NCBI RefSeq assembly: GCF_003231275.1
Contig: NZ_QKVL01000009.1
Span: forward strand, 112,492 to 176,491
Reading direction: 5' to 3'
From: Pseudomonas huaxiensis
Lineage (GTDB): Bacteria; Pseudomonadota; Gammaproteobacteria; Pseudomonadales; Pseudomonadaceae
DNA: 64,000 bases
The notes under the pieces are model-generated. The model had not been told where the DNA came from. It ran no database searches and saw nothing but the letters and a program-made list of their open reading frames with translations. Numbering within the stretch: position 1 is the first letter of the stretch; each line of letters starts with the position of its first letter. A program made the position numbers and the translations under genes. Shown piece by piece: positions 18,763 to 27,564 of the stretch.

Positions 18763-20253
18763 GTGTTGGATCTCAACTACTGGCAGCAGCGGGCTGCCCG
18801 GCAAACATTCCTCGACACGGCGCTGATCGGCGGCCGGCAAGTCGCGAGCGCTTCGGGCGCGACCTTCCAGGCGATCAATCCGGCCACCAATCAGTTGCTG
18901 GCGCGGGTCGCGGCATGCGGCGAGGACGAGGTGAACCTGGCAGTGCGCTCGGCGCGTCGGGCGTTCGAAGAAGGGCCGTGGGCGCGCATGGCGCCGGTGG
19001 AGCGCAAGAAAATCCTGATCCGGCTCTCGGAACTGCTGCTGGCCAACCGTGAAGAACTGGCGCTGCTCGACTCGCTGAACATGGGCAAGCCGGTGATGGA
19101 CGCCTACAACATCGATGTGCCCGGCGCGGCCCATGTGTTCGCCTGGTACGGCGAGGCGCTGGACAAGGTCTACGACCAGGTCGCACCCACCGCGCGCAAC
19201 GCCCTTGCCACCATCACCCGCGAAGCGCTGGGCGTGGTGGCGGCGGTGGTGCCGTGGAACTTCCCGCTGGACATGGCCGCCTGGAAACTCGCCCCCGCGC
19301 TTGCCGCCGGCAATAGCGTGGTGCTCAAGCCCGCCGAGCAGTCGCCGTTTTCCGCCTTGCGTCTGGGGCAACTGGCGCTGGAAGCCGGGATTCCCGAAGG
19401 CGTGCTCAACGTGGTGCCGGGCCTCGGCGAAAGCGCCGGCAAGGCCCTGGGCCTGCACCCCGACGTGGATTGCCTGGTGTTCACCGGCTCGACCCAGGTC
19501 GGCAAATACTTCATGCAGTACTCGGCGCAGTCGAACCTCAAACAGGTGTGGCTGGAGTGCGGCGGCAAGAGCCCGAACCTGGTGTTCGAGGATTGCCAGG
19601 ACCTTGACCTGGCGGCGGAGAAAGCGGCGTTCGGCATCTTCTTCAACCAGGGCGAGGTGTGTTCGGCCAACTCGCGGTTGTATGTGCAGCGGTCCATTCA
19701 TGACGAGTTTGTCGAGCGCTTGATCGAAAAGGCCAAAGCCTGGCTGCCCGGTGATCCGCTGAATCCTGCGAGTGGTGCCGGTGCGATTGTCGACGGCGAG
19801 CAGACCGCGCGGATCATGCGCGCCATCGAGCAGGCACAAGGGCAGGGCGCCCGGTTGTTGGCGGGCGGTGAGCAGTTGCGTATCAACGGCTCGTCCAACT
19901 TTATCCAGCCGACGATTTTTACCGACGTTGACAGCGATTCGAGCCTGGCCCGGGATGAGATTTTCGGGCCGGTGCTGGCGATCAAGGCGTTCGAATGCGA
20001 GGAAGAGGCGGTGCGCCTGGCCAACGACAGCATTTACGGGTTGGCGGCGTCGGTGTGGAGCGACGACCTGAACCGCGCCCACCGCGTGTCGCGGGCGTTG
20101 AAGGCGGGGACGGTGTCGGTCAATACCCTGGATGCGCTGGATGTTTCCGTGCCGTTTGGTGGGGGCAAACAGTCCGGGTTCGGGCGCGATTTGTCGCTGC
20201 ATTCGTTTGACAAGTACACGCAGTTGAAAACCACCTGGTTTCAGTTGCGCTGA
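18763..20253 (+). CDS. puuC: PuuC/KauB-like aldehyde dehydrogenase
   Basis: A 496-residue NAD(P)-dependent aldehyde dehydrogenase. Catalytic Cys300 lies in GEVCSAN and the general base Glu265 in LECGGKSPN. PWNFPLDM is the cofactor-binding segment. The sequence is closest in feel to gamma-glutamyl-gamma-aminobutyraldehyde/4-aminobutyraldehyde dehydrogenases of polyamine catabolism, which the neighbouring spuC- and puuP-like genes support. The start is GTG 18763, preceded by AGGGAG. It is divergent from hoxA across 244 bp in which no clear site was found beyond an AT-rich stretch (18669-18690). Confidence 0.88.
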   Translation: MLDLNYWQQRAARQTFLDTALIGGRQVASASGATFQAINPATNQLLARVAACGEDEVNLAVRSARRAFEEGPWARMAPVERKKILIRLSELLLANREELALLDSLNMGKPVMDAYNIDVPGAAHVFAWYGEALDKVYDQVAPTARNALATITREALGVVAAVVPWNFPLDMAAWKLAPALAAGNSVVLKPAEQSPFSALRLGQLALEAGIPEGVLNVVPGLGESAGKALGLHPDVDCLVFTGSTQVGKYFMQYSAQSNLKQVWLECGGKSPNLVFEDCQDLDLAAEKAAFGIFFNQGEVCSANSRLYVQRSIHDEFVERLIEKAKAWLPGDPLNPASGAGAIVDGEQTARIMRAIEQAQGQGARLLAGGEQLRINGSSNFIQPTIFTDVDSDSSLARDEIFGPVLAIKAFECEEEAVRLANDSIYGLAASVWSDDLNRAHRVSRALKAGTVSVNTLDALDVSVPFGGGKQSGFGRDLSLHSFDKYTQLKTTWFQLR

Positions 20254-20263
20254 GTTCTAGGCC

Positions 20264-20327
20264 CATCGCGAGCAAGCTCGCTCCTACCGGGATCGAGTCA
20301 CCTGTAGGAGCGAGCTTGCTCGCGATG
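20264..20327. repeat. REPIN: inverted pair of REP sequences
   Basis: Two perfect 24-bp inverted copies (20264-20287 and 20304-20327) have the core GCGAGCAAGCTCGCTC and a 16-bp spacer. They are the standard Pseudomonas REP doublet. It sits just after the aldehyde dehydrogenase stop and may also serve as its 3' hairpin. Confidence 0.9.
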
Positions 20328-20483
20328 GCTTGCCCCCCCTAAAAACACAATACCTGCACCATCCATCAACTCACCCCAACGGGTGATTTCGGTCCCTCCC
20401 ACCACGTGGGAACATCCTTTCAACCCCGGCGCCGCCGATCAGGCGGGTGCCGTCCCCCAGCGTTCTTTCGGCGAGTCTTTGAA

Positions 20484-21323
20484 GTGGAAAACGACCAGCT
20501 TGTTTCTGCGCAATGGTTCGAACAGATGGCCAAGGTGACCGAGAGCATCGGCCACCGGGGATTCGCCGCGACGCTGTTCGAAACCCTCGGCTGCATCCAG
20601 CCCATCCAGGCCACCACGCTCTATCTCTACCCCCACGGCGGCATGCCCAGCGCGTTGTTCGAGCTGGACGGTCCTTGGCTGCCACAAGGCAACGTGCGTC
20701 ATTACCTGTCCGGTTTCTACCTGCTCGATCCGTTCTACGGCGCCTGCGTGGAGAACGCAGTGTCCGGTTGCTTCGAGCTGGCCGAGGTCGCTCCCGATCA
20801 TTTCGAACTGAGCGAGTATTACCAGTCGTTCTACCGCCACTCGCACCTGCAGGACGAACTGAACTACATCCTGCAGCCGTCCCCCGGGCTGAGCCTGGCG
20901 GTGTCGCTGGCCTTCACCGAGAAACTCGACGCGGCCACCACCGCGCAGTTCAAACGCATCGCGCCCTGGGTCCTGGCCTTGCTCGGCAAGCACTTCATCG
21001 GCTTCGACCTGCGCGGCACGCGCTTCGAAAACCAGCTGGAGCAGCGCATCCATACGGCGCTGAACAATTTCGGCTCGTCGATCCTGACCGAGCGCGAATG
21101 CCGCATCGCCCAGTTGATCCTGCGCGGTCACTCGACGCGCTCGCTGGCCGAGCGCCTCGCGGTCTCGGAAGACACCATCAAATCGCACCGCAAGAACGTC
21201 TACAGCAAGCTCGATATCGGCACGCAATCGGAGCTGTTTTCCCTGTTCATCGATTCCCTGGCGGCCGCCCAGGGCGTACTCAGCAAGGACCCGCTGGAAA
21301 GCTACATGAGCAAGCGTCGCTGA
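20484..21323 (+). CDS. LuxR-type transcriptional regulator of the polyamine block
   Basis: A protein of about 279 residues with a C-terminal LuxR/FixJ helix-turn-helix (residues ~200-260; LTERECRIAQLILRGHSTR, then TIKSHRKNVYSKL). The N-terminal ~190 residues show no recognised sensor motif and lack the residues of acyl-homoserine-lactone binding domains. The start is uncertain. GTG 20484 is chosen because it follows the last low-complexity arginine-rich stretch; an upstream in-frame ATG at 20406 is possible. It lies 38 bp before the aminotransferase gene, so local control of that gene is likely. Confidence 0.8.
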   Translation: MENDQLVSAQWFEQMAKVTESIGHRGFAATLFETLGCIQPIQATTLYLYPHGGMPSALFELDGPWLPQGNVRHYLSGFYLLDPFYGACVENAVSGCFELAEVAPDHFELSEYYQSFYRHSHLQDELNYILQPSPGLSLAVSLAFTEKLDAATTAQFKRIAPWVLALLGKHFIGFDLRGTRFENQLEQRIHTALNNFGSSILTERECRIAQLILRGHSTRSLAERLAVSEDTIKSHRKNVYSKLDIGTQSELFSLFIDSLAAAQGVLSKDPLESYMSKRR

Positions 21324-21361
21324 ACGCAACCGCTCGCCTACCTACAAGAGAGAAAAACGCC

Positions 21362-22744
21362 ATGAATGCACCCTTCGCACCGCAACGCCAGACCCGCGAC
21401 TACCAGAAGGCCGATGCCGCCCACCATATCCATGCGTTTCTGGATCAGAAGGCGCTCAATGCCGAAGGGCCTCGGGTGATCGTCCGCGGCGAGGGCCTGT
21501 ATCTGTGGGACAACGACGGCAACCGTTACCTGGATGGCATGTCCGGCCTGTGGTGCACCCAGCTCGGTTACGGGCGCAAGGACCTGACCGCCGCCGCCGC
21601 TGCGCAGATGGACCAACTGCCGTATTACAACCTGTTTTTCCACACCACCCACCCGGCGGTGATCGAGCTGTCCGAACTGCTGTTCAGCCTGCTGCCGGGA
21701 CATTACAGCCACGTCATCTACACCAACTCCGGCTCCGAAGCCAACGAGGTGCTGATCCGCACCGTGCGTCGTTACTGGCAGGTGGTCGGCAAGCCGCAGA
21801 AGAAGATCATGATCGGCCGCTGGAACGGCTACCACGGCTCGACCCTGGCGGCCACCGCGCTGGGCGGCATGAAGTTCATGCACGAAATGGGCGGCCTGAT
21901 TCCCGACGTCGCGCACATCGACGAGCCGTACTGGTACGCCCAGGGCGGCGAGCTGACCCCGGCCGAGTTCGGTCGCCGCTGCGCGCTGCAACTGGAAGAG
22001 AAGATTCTCGAACTGGGTGCGGAAAATGTCGCCGGCTTTATCGCCGAACCCTTCCAGGGCGCGGGCGGGATGATCTTCCCGCCGGAAAGCTACTGGCCGG
22101 AAATCCAGCGCATCTGCCGTCAGTACGATGTGCTGCTGTGCGCCGATGAAGTGATCGGCGGTTTTGGCCGCACCGGCGAGTGGTTCGCCCATGAATACTT
22201 CGGCTTCGAGCCGGACACCCTGTCGATCGCCAAGGGCCTGACCTCTGGCTACGTGCCCATGGGCGGCCTGGTGCTGGGCAAGCGCATTGCCGATGCGCTG
22301 GTGGAGCAGGGCGGGGTGTTCGCCCACGGGCTGACCTATTCCGGCCACCCGGTCGCCGCCGCCGTGGCGCTGGCCAACCTCAAGGCGCTGCGCGATGAGG
22401 GCATCGTCCGCCAGGTCAAGGACGACACCGGCCCGTACCTGCAGAAGATCCTGCGTGAAGTGTTCGCCGACCATCCGCTGATCGGCGAGATCCAGGGCGC
22501 GGGCCTGGTGGCGGCTTTGCAGTTCGCCGAGGACAAGGCCACGCGCAAGCGCTTCGCCAACGAAAACGACCTGGCCTGGCAATGCCGCACCTTCGGTTTC
22601 GAGGAGGGCGTGATTATCCGCTCGACCCTGGGCCGGATGATCATGGCGCCCGCCCTGGTGGCGACCCGCGCCGAGCTGGACGAACTGGTCGAGAAGACCC
22701 GCATCGCCGTGGACCGCACCGCGCGGATCGCCGGCAAGTGCTGA
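21362..22744 (+). CDS. spuC: SpuC-like class III aminotransferase
   Basis: A 460-residue PLP enzyme. The cofactor lysine is Lys291 in SIAKGLTSGY, and LLCADEVIGGFGRTG holds the PLP-pyridine aspartate. TNSGSEANE binds the phosphate. It resembles putrescine/cadaverine-pyruvate aminotransferases (SpuC); omega-amino acid:pyruvate transaminases are the main alternative. ATG 21362 follows AAGAGAG. With the dehydrogenase and permease it forms an uptake-transamination-oxidation route for diamines or beta-alanine-like amines. Confidence 0.88.
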   Translation: MNAPFAPQRQTRDYQKADAAHHIHAFLDQKALNAEGPRVIVRGEGLYLWDNDGNRYLDGMSGLWCTQLGYGRKDLTAAAAAQMDQLPYYNLFFHTTHPAVIELSELLFSLLPGHYSHVIYTNSGSEANEVLIRTVRRYWQVVGKPQKKIMIGRWNGYHGSTLAATALGGMKFMHEMGGLIPDVAHIDEPYWYAQGGELTPAEFGRRCALQLEEKILELGAENVAGFIAEPFQGAGGMIFPPESYWPEIQRICRQYDVLLCADEVIGGFGRTGEWFAHEYFGFEPDTLSIAKGLTSGYVPMGGLVLGKRIADALVEQGGVFAHGLTYSGHPVAAAVALANLKALRDEGIVRQVKDDTGPYLQKILREVFADHPLIGEIQGAGLVAALQFAEDKATRKRFANENDLAWQCRTFGFEEGVIIRSTLGRMIMAPALVATRAELDELVEKTRIAVDRTARIAGKC

Positions 22745-22868
22745 GTTGAACGGCGCGCCACCCCGGCCGGGGTGGCCGTCTTGCGTGCCCTTCCATAACA
22801 AGAGTCACAACGGCAGCGAAGCCTTTCGCCTGCCGCGGCGTCCTGCATCCCGATTCCAGGAGTCTGCA

Positions 22869-24236
22869 ATGAATACAACAACAAACGTGGCCGATACGCC
22901 GTCTCACCCTTCCTCGCACACCGGTCGTTTTCGCCAGTCCCTGGGCTTCACCGCGCTGGTGCTGTTCGGGCTCGCCTACATGGTTCCGCTGGCGGTGTTC
23001 ACCACCTACGGGCTGGTCACCGAGATGACCAAGGGGCACTTGCCCACCGCCTACCTGCTGACCCTCGCCGCCATGCTGTTCACCGCTTACAGCTACGGTT
23101 GCATGGTTCAGGCCCATCCTTATTCGGGCTCGGTCTACACCTACACCCGCAAGGCGTTCGGGCCCTGTTTCGGCTTTATGGCCGGCTGGACCCTGCTGCT
23201 CGACTACATCTTCCTGCCGATGCTCAGCTATCTGCTGATCGGCATCTACATGTCCGAATACTTTCCGGCCGTTCATCCCTGGGTGTGGGTGCTCGGTTCC
23301 ATTGCCCTGGTGACCTTCTTCAACCTGATCGGCATCGAGTCCATCACCCGGGTCAACTGCGTGCTGGTGGTCGCCCAACTGATCTTCATCGCCGTGTTCG
23401 TCGGCTTGTCGGTGCAAAGCCTGTCGGCGCAGGCCGAGCCGGTGTCGTTGCTGGCGCCGTTTCATCATGAGGGCTTCAGTTTCCCGCTGATCATGACCGG
23501 CGCGGCCGTGCTTTGTGTGTCGTTCGTCGGCTTCGACGCGGTCTCGACCATGGCCGAGGAAACCGCCAATCCGAAATTCCGCATCCCACTGGCGATCATG
23601 CTGGTCACGCTGCTCGGCGGCGTGTTGTTCGTCGTGGTGTCCTGGTGCGCGCAGATGGTCTACCCGGAGTGGAGCACCTTCAATGACCCCGACTCGGCGT
23701 CGGTGGAGGTCATGCGTCGGGTCGGTGGTGATCTGCTCGGTTCGGCTTTCACTGCCACCTATGTCGCGGGCTGCTTCGCCTCGGCGATGGTGTCCCAGGC
23801 CAGCGTGTCGAGGGTACTGTTCGCCATGGGCCGGGACGGTGCGCTGCCCCGCGTGTTCGGTCGCCTGGTGTCGAAGAAACGGGTGCCGGCCAGCGCGATC
23901 ATGCTGGTCAGCGTGTTGTCGTTGGTGGCGCTGTTCATCACCCTCGACACCGTCGCCAACATGATCAGCTTCGGCGCGCTGTTCGCGTTCTCGGCGGTCA
24001 ACCTGGCGGTGGTCAAGCATTACCTGATCGACCAGAAACGCCGTGGTGTGCGTAACGGCCTGCTGTACGGCGCGTTGCCGGTGTCGGGCTTCTTTATCAC
24101 CTTGTGGTTGTGGAGCAGCCTGTCGAGCCTGTCGTTCACCATCGGCCTGATCTGGATGGGCCTGGGGTTGATCTGCCTGCTGGTGGCGACCCGCGCGTTC
24201 CGGGTCAAGCTGCCGGAATTGCAGATGGCCGAGTGA
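22869..24236 (+). CDS. puuP: PuuP-like APC-family amine/amino acid permease
   Basis: A 455-residue transporter with about 12 membrane spans, starting GFTALVLFGLAYMVPLAVFT. The conserved APC segment SYGCMVQAHPYSGSVYTYT follows span 2. ATG 22869 is preceded by CAGGAG. It lies 124 bp after spuC. The substrate is inferred from the neighbours to be putrescine or a related amine. Confidence 0.87.
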   Translation: MNTTTNVADTPSHPSSHTGRFRQSLGFTALVLFGLAYMVPLAVFTTYGLVTEMTKGHLPTAYLLTLAAMLFTAYSYGCMVQAHPYSGSVYTYTRKAFGPCFGFMAGWTLLLDYIFLPMLSYLLIGIYMSEYFPAVHPWVWVLGSIALVTFFNLIGIESITRVNCVLVVAQLIFIAVFVGLSVQSLSAQAEPVSLLAPFHHEGFSFPLIMTGAAVLCVSFVGFDAVSTMAEETANPKFRIPLAIMLVTLLGGVLFVVVSWCAQMVYPEWSTFNDPDSASVEVMRRVGGDLLGSAFTATYVAGCFASAMVSQASVSRVLFAMGRDGALPRVFGRLVSKKRVPASAIMLVSVLSLVALFITLDTVANMISFGALFAFSAVNLAVVKHYLIDQKRRGVRNGLLYGALPVSGFFITLWLWSSLSSLSFTIGLIWMGLGLICLLVATRAFRVKLPELQMAE

Positions 24237-24279
24237 GCACGGTTTTCCCCGGCTGACCGGTGTCGCGGGTAGTGGCGTA

Positions 24280-24308
24280 TTGACACGGGGCTGGCCATTT
24301 CGTATATG
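24280..24308 (+). promoter_or_regulatory. Strong sigma-70 promoter of the accessory operon
   Basis: TTGACA (24280-24285), a 17-bp spacer and TATATG (24303-24308) lie 32 bp before the ATG of the CxxC-repeat gene. The -35 box is a perfect consensus match, and the 17-bp spacing is optimal. Confidence 0.75.
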
Positions 24309-24339
24309 GCTCGCTACGACAAGCGTCCAGGGACGGAAC

Positions 24340-25200
24340 ATGCGGTTATGGGTGGCGGACGGCGCAGAGCAGATCGAGCTGTGCGAACAGGCTGAATTCA
24401 GCACCAGCCGCCCCGACAGCGGGGCGCTCGCCTGGCAGCGCCGCGTCGAGTTGCACGACGCGTGGCAGGCCGACGCCTTCGTGCAACGCCACTTGCGCGG
24501 CACCGGCCAACTGTTCGAACTGCGCCGGGTGCTGGCCCGGCAAACCCTGATGATCCACCAGCTCAGCGACGATCAGGTGCTGCAGCAGGTCGCCAATGAA
24601 CTGCGCTTCGGCAGTTTGCGTGCCGATGTCTACGTCCACCGGCCGCGTGTGTGGCCACGGGTCGATACCTTCGCCAGCCCGGCGGTGGTCGCCCCCAGCG
24701 AGCGGCCTGCCGCTGTTGCCGCCGCCGCCCCCGCCAGCGCCCCCCCACCGGTTGAAGCCGCCGCACCCGCACCCGCACCGGCTCCTGCCGTGGCGGCGGC
24801 GCTGGTCGAGCAACCGACGGCTGAAGTGGCCGCCGCCCAGGAAACCCTCGCGGCCATACTGGAGCAGGGCGCGCAAGAGGCGACACCGTTCTGTGAGGTA
24901 TGCGAGCAGGCCCGGCAAGCCCGGGCTGCTCCCGCCGCTGCCGACACGACGCCCTCGCCAGAGGTCGCGGCCGTGCAGGATGTACAAGCGGCGGTACTGG
25001 AACAGGCCGCCGAGGAGGGGACGCCCTTCTGCGAGGTGTGCGAGCAGGCGAAGCAATCCCGCGCCGCCGCAAGCCATACGGCATCAGCGCCAGTACCGCC
25101 GCAACCGGTCGAAGCCGTGCAGGGGGCGCAAGCGGCTGCGCTGGAACAGGCCGCTGTTACTGGTACCCCTTTCTGTGAAATTTGCGAGCGCAACGCATGA
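24340..25200 (+). CDS. Unrecognised protein with three CxxC repeats, first gene of DUF4123 operon
   Basis: A 286-residue protein. The first ~105 residues look folded (MRLWVADGAEQIELCEQ...). Residues ~106-165 are an Ala/Pro linker. The rest holds three ~46-residue repeats, each an LEQ-type helix followed by TPFCEVCEQ, with cysteine pairs at 185/188, 231/234 and 279/282. The last repeat ends the protein. There is no signal peptide or membrane span. The stop overlaps the start of the DUF4123 gene. The repeats could be metal- or thiol-active knuckles. Function is unknown; the context suggests cargo or an accessory of type VI secretion. Confidence 0.75.
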   Translation: MRLWVADGAEQIELCEQAEFSTSRPDSGALAWQRRVELHDAWQADAFVQRHLRGTGQLFELRRVLARQTLMIHQLSDDQVLQQVANELRFGSLRADVYVHRPRVWPRVDTFASPAVVAPSERPAAVAAAAPASAPPPVEAAAPAPAPAPAVAAALVEQPTAEVAAAQETLAAILEQGAQEATPFCEVCEQARQARAAPAAADTTPSPEVAAVQDVQAAVLEQAAEEGTPFCEVCEQAKQSRAAASHTASAPVPPQPVEAVQGAQAAALEQAAVTGTPFCEICERNA

Positions 25201-25757
25201 GCGAAGAGAACACCGAGACTGTCCCGCCACTGTCGGCGCTGGAGCGCTTGCCCGCGCTGCTCTGGCCCGAGGACAGCGAGTCGCCCGACGACCAGATCTA
25301 CTGGCTGCTCGACGGCGCTCGCGACCCGGCCATCGTGGCCTTGCTCGAACGCAGCGGGCTTGAATCCAGTTGCCTGTACTCAGGCCCGTTGATCCCCCGG
25401 CTGAAAGCCGCCGCGCCGTGGTTGGTCAAGCTCACGCCCGGCGCGCCGGCCAGCCTGGATTTGCTGCGGCGAGGCTGGGGCAAGGCTTGGGGGATCTTCA
25501 TCGAAGTGCCGGCGCAGGTGTCCATCGATCAGTTGCGCCGCCACTGCAAGAAGTTCCTGCGGGTACGCACCGAGGATCGTCGCGTGCTGATGTTCCGCTT
25601 CTACGACCCGCGGGTACTCGGGGTGTTTTTGCCTTCCTGCGACTCGGCGCAATACCAGGCGCTGCTCGGGCCCATGAAGCGGCTGGTGGTGGAGCAGGAA
25701 GAGGGCAACGGTTGGCAGGTGTTCAGCGCCGGGGGCTTTGATGCTGGTGATCAGTAG
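25197..25757 (+). CDS. DUF4123 protein, predicted type VI effector adaptor/chaperone
   Basis: A 186-residue DUF4123 family protein. The family pattern is clear: YWLLDGARDPAIVALLE, then CLYSGPLI, LVKL and a central tryptophan. It continues with WGIFIEVPAQVSIDQLRRH, VLMFRFYDPRVL and the C-terminal FLPSCD. Such proteins load effectors on VgrG spikes. ATG 25197 overlaps the previous stop (ATGA). No vgrG is in the window, so this adaptor must serve a spike encoded elsewhere or the module is orphaned. Confidence 0.88.
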   Translation: MSEENTETVPPLSALERLPALLWPEDSESPDDQIYWLLDGARDPAIVALLERSGLESSCLYSGPLIPRLKAAAPWLVKLTPGAPASLDLLRRGWGKAWGIFIEVPAQVSIDQLRRHCKKFLRVRTEDRRVLMFRFYDPRVLGVFLPSCDSAQYQALLGPMKRLVVEQEEGNGWQVFSAGGFDAGDQ

Positions 25758-26109
25758 CGAGCAACTGCGTCAGTTGGGCCAGTCCGCTGACGAGCTGTTT
25801 CTCCGGCAGGCGGCCGTGCGCGTGGCCGAGCATTGGCCGCGACGCGTCGAACGCCTCGGTCCGCCGGCGCTAGAGGTGCGTCTGCGTGCCGTCTACGCGT
25901 TGGCGCAAGACTGCGGCGTGCGCGACAGGCCGGACATGCTGCGCCTGGCGAATGTGGCCATGGCGCTGGATGACAGCCTGGGCGCGGATTCACCGAATAC
26001 CTGGGTTCATGCAACGCTCAACGACGCACGCCTGCGACCGTCGGACCGGCTCGATGTGCTTGATGCGCAGGTGCGCGACTGGCTGCTGGAAAAGAGGGCG
26101 CGGAGATGA
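25741..26109 (+). CDS. Hypothetical protein coupled to DUF4123 gene
   Basis: A 122-residue, mostly helical soluble protein starting at ATG 25741, overlapping the DUF4123 gene by 17 bp. It has the segment LRAVYALAQDCGVRDRPDMLRLANVAM. Small proteins of this size follow DUF4123 genes in some pseudomonad type VI clusters. No function is assigned. Confidence 0.75.
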   Translation: MLVISSEQLRQLGQSADELFLRQAAVRVAEHWPRRVERLGPPALEVRLRAVYALAQDCGVRDRPDMLRLANVAMALDDSLGADSPNTWVHATLNDARLRPSDRLDVLDAQVRDWLLEKRARR

Positions 26110-26582
26110 AGTTCGAACCGCTGGTGTTCGCGGTGGTGCCGCCGGTGATCGTTCCGCCCGACGACGATGCGGTCGCCGCCTATGCCGCCATGGACAAGGA
26201 GGTGGTCGCGCTGGCGTCGTCCACCGAACTGGGCGACCCGATCCTGCCGTGCCAGCAGCCGTGCATCGAAGTGACGGTAATGGGCGAGGACAACGCGCCG
26301 CTGGCAGACACGCCGTATAAATTGCTGCTCGAAGGCAGCTTGCTGGCTGAGGGCACGCTGGACAGCACCGGTTTCGTCACCCTCGATAAGCAGGAGCTGC
26401 CGGCGGGGGACTGGAATATCGAGATCACCCTTCAGCGCAACGAATCGACCCAGGCGGTGGAGCGCGCCGACATCCTGCTGACCGCGACGCCGCCGGCCAC
26501 GGAAGAGGCAGAGGAAGACGAAGGCGAGATCGAAGAGGAGCGCTGGCCGCCGTTTCTGGAACCTCCGTACGCCTGGCGGTAA
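26106..26582 (+). CDS. Hypothetical protein with beta-sandwich domain and acidic tail
   Basis: A 158-residue protein, last in the operon (ATGA overlap). Residues ~50-120 (ADTPYKLLLEGSLLAEGTLD, then LPAGDWNIEITLQ) look like the Ig/transthyretin-like domain often attached to VgrG or effector proteins. The tail is strongly acidic (EEAEEDEGEIEEE). The stop is one base from the stop of the convergent nuclease gene. Confidence 0.75.
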   Translation: MKFEPLVFAVVPPVIVPPDDDAVAAYAAMDKEVVALASSTELGDPILPCQQPCIEVTVMGEDNAPLADTPYKLLLEGSLLAEGTLDSTGFVTLDKQELPAGDWNIEITLQRNESTQAVERADILLTATPPATEEAEEDEGEIEEERWPPFLEPPYAWR

Positions 26583-26583
26583 C

Positions 26584-27564
26584 TCAGAAGGTGAGTGTCA
26601 CCTTGACCGGCAGGTGGTCGCTGATCCCGCCTTTCTTGATGATGCGGATCTTGTGGAAGACCGTGCTGCTACGGAACACGTTCGCCGCGATCGGCGTGGG
26701 TTTGGTGGCGACCAGAGGGGCGACCAGATCGATCACGCCGGCAGCGTTCGCTGCGGTGTGGCCTTTGGCAAGGATGTTGTCGTAGGCGTGTTCGCGGTAG
26801 TTGTCCCAGACTGCCGCGCCCGATTTGAGGCTGGAGCGCGTCCGATCGGACACCAGGGTTAACCCCAGGCCGGCCAGCGTGGTGCGGTCGTCATCGTGCC
26901 CCGCCTGATCACAGGTCGGCACGGGAGGTGAGGGCACGGCGCACAGGTTCAGATCGCCCAGGTACACCACTCTGGTCTTGCCGGTAACGGTGGCGTGCGT
27001 GCCCACCGCCGCCACACCCAGGTTGGCCTTGCGGTTATTGTCGGAGCCGTAGCTCGGGCTCGGGGCATGCTGCGCGATCAGCTCGAAATCGGTAGCGGTT
27101 GCTACATCGCGGAAGGTGACATTGAACGGGCAGCTTTCTCGCACGCCGAGAATCTCCCAGTTGGGGATGATGGTCTTGGTCGAGTTCGTCAGTACCGCCT
27201 CCGCCACGTGCGTGACGATCGAGGTGCGATAGAACACCAGCACGGTTTCGCCTTTGCCGGCGCCATTCGTCTTGCTATAGATGACGCGCGGCGGTACCAG
27301 CGCCCAGTCCGGGCCGCCATTGGCCCGAAGGTGGAGGTGCCCGAGAATCTGCGTGCCACCGCTGGGGCCGCCACCGGTGGCGACGGTGCCGACTTTACCT
27401 TTCTTGGTCGTCGGCTCGATGATCACGAAAATATCGCAAGCGGCGGCCCCGGCGCTCGGGTGAATCACATCCAGCATCCGGTTCCTGCTGTCGGTTCTGC
27501 TCATGACCCCGGACGTGCCGGCCGCGAAGTTGAAAATGTTCCAACTGATGATGCGGACCGCCAT
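26584..27564 (-). CDS. DNase I-like endonuclease/exonuclease/phosphatase-family protein
   Basis: A 326-residue EEP-fold hydrolase. The family's catalytic residues are visible: Asn in SWNIFNF (7-13), Glu50 in FVIIEPT, His in LIAQHAPSP, the GDLN motif, and Asp316/His317 in SDHLP near the C-terminus. It is predicted to be a metal-dependent phosphodiesterase or nuclease. There is no signal peptide. It is the last gene of a leftward operon (TAATG junction with the upstream gene), converging on the DUF4123 operon. It is a plausible nuclease effector by context only. Confidence 0.85.
   Translation of the reverse strand: MAVRIISWNIFNFAAGTSGVMSRTDSRNRMLDVIHPSAGAAACDIFVIIEPTTKKGKVGTVATGGGPSGGTQILGHLHLRANGGPDWALVPPRVIYSKTNGAGKGETVLVFYRTSIVTHVAEAVLTNSTKTIIPNWEILGVRESCPFNVTFRDVATATDFELIAQHAPSPSYGSDNNRKANLGVAAVGTHATVTGKTRVVYLGDLNLCAVPSPPVPTCDQAGHDDDRTTLAGLGLTLVSDRTRSSLKSGAAVWDNYREHAYDNILAKGHTAANAAGVIDLVAPLVATKPTPIAANVFRSSTVFHKIRIIKKGGISDHLPVKVTLTF

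Noticed and set aside
18679..20202. A long minus-strand open frame opposite the aldehyde dehydrogenase
   Set aside because: Composition is rich in Arg, Gln and His as in antisense frames. The plus strand has the full catalytic set.
22641..24503. A 620-codon minus-strand frame opposite the permease
   Set aside because: It is an antisense shadow; the plus strand encodes a 12-span transporter with a proper ribosome site.
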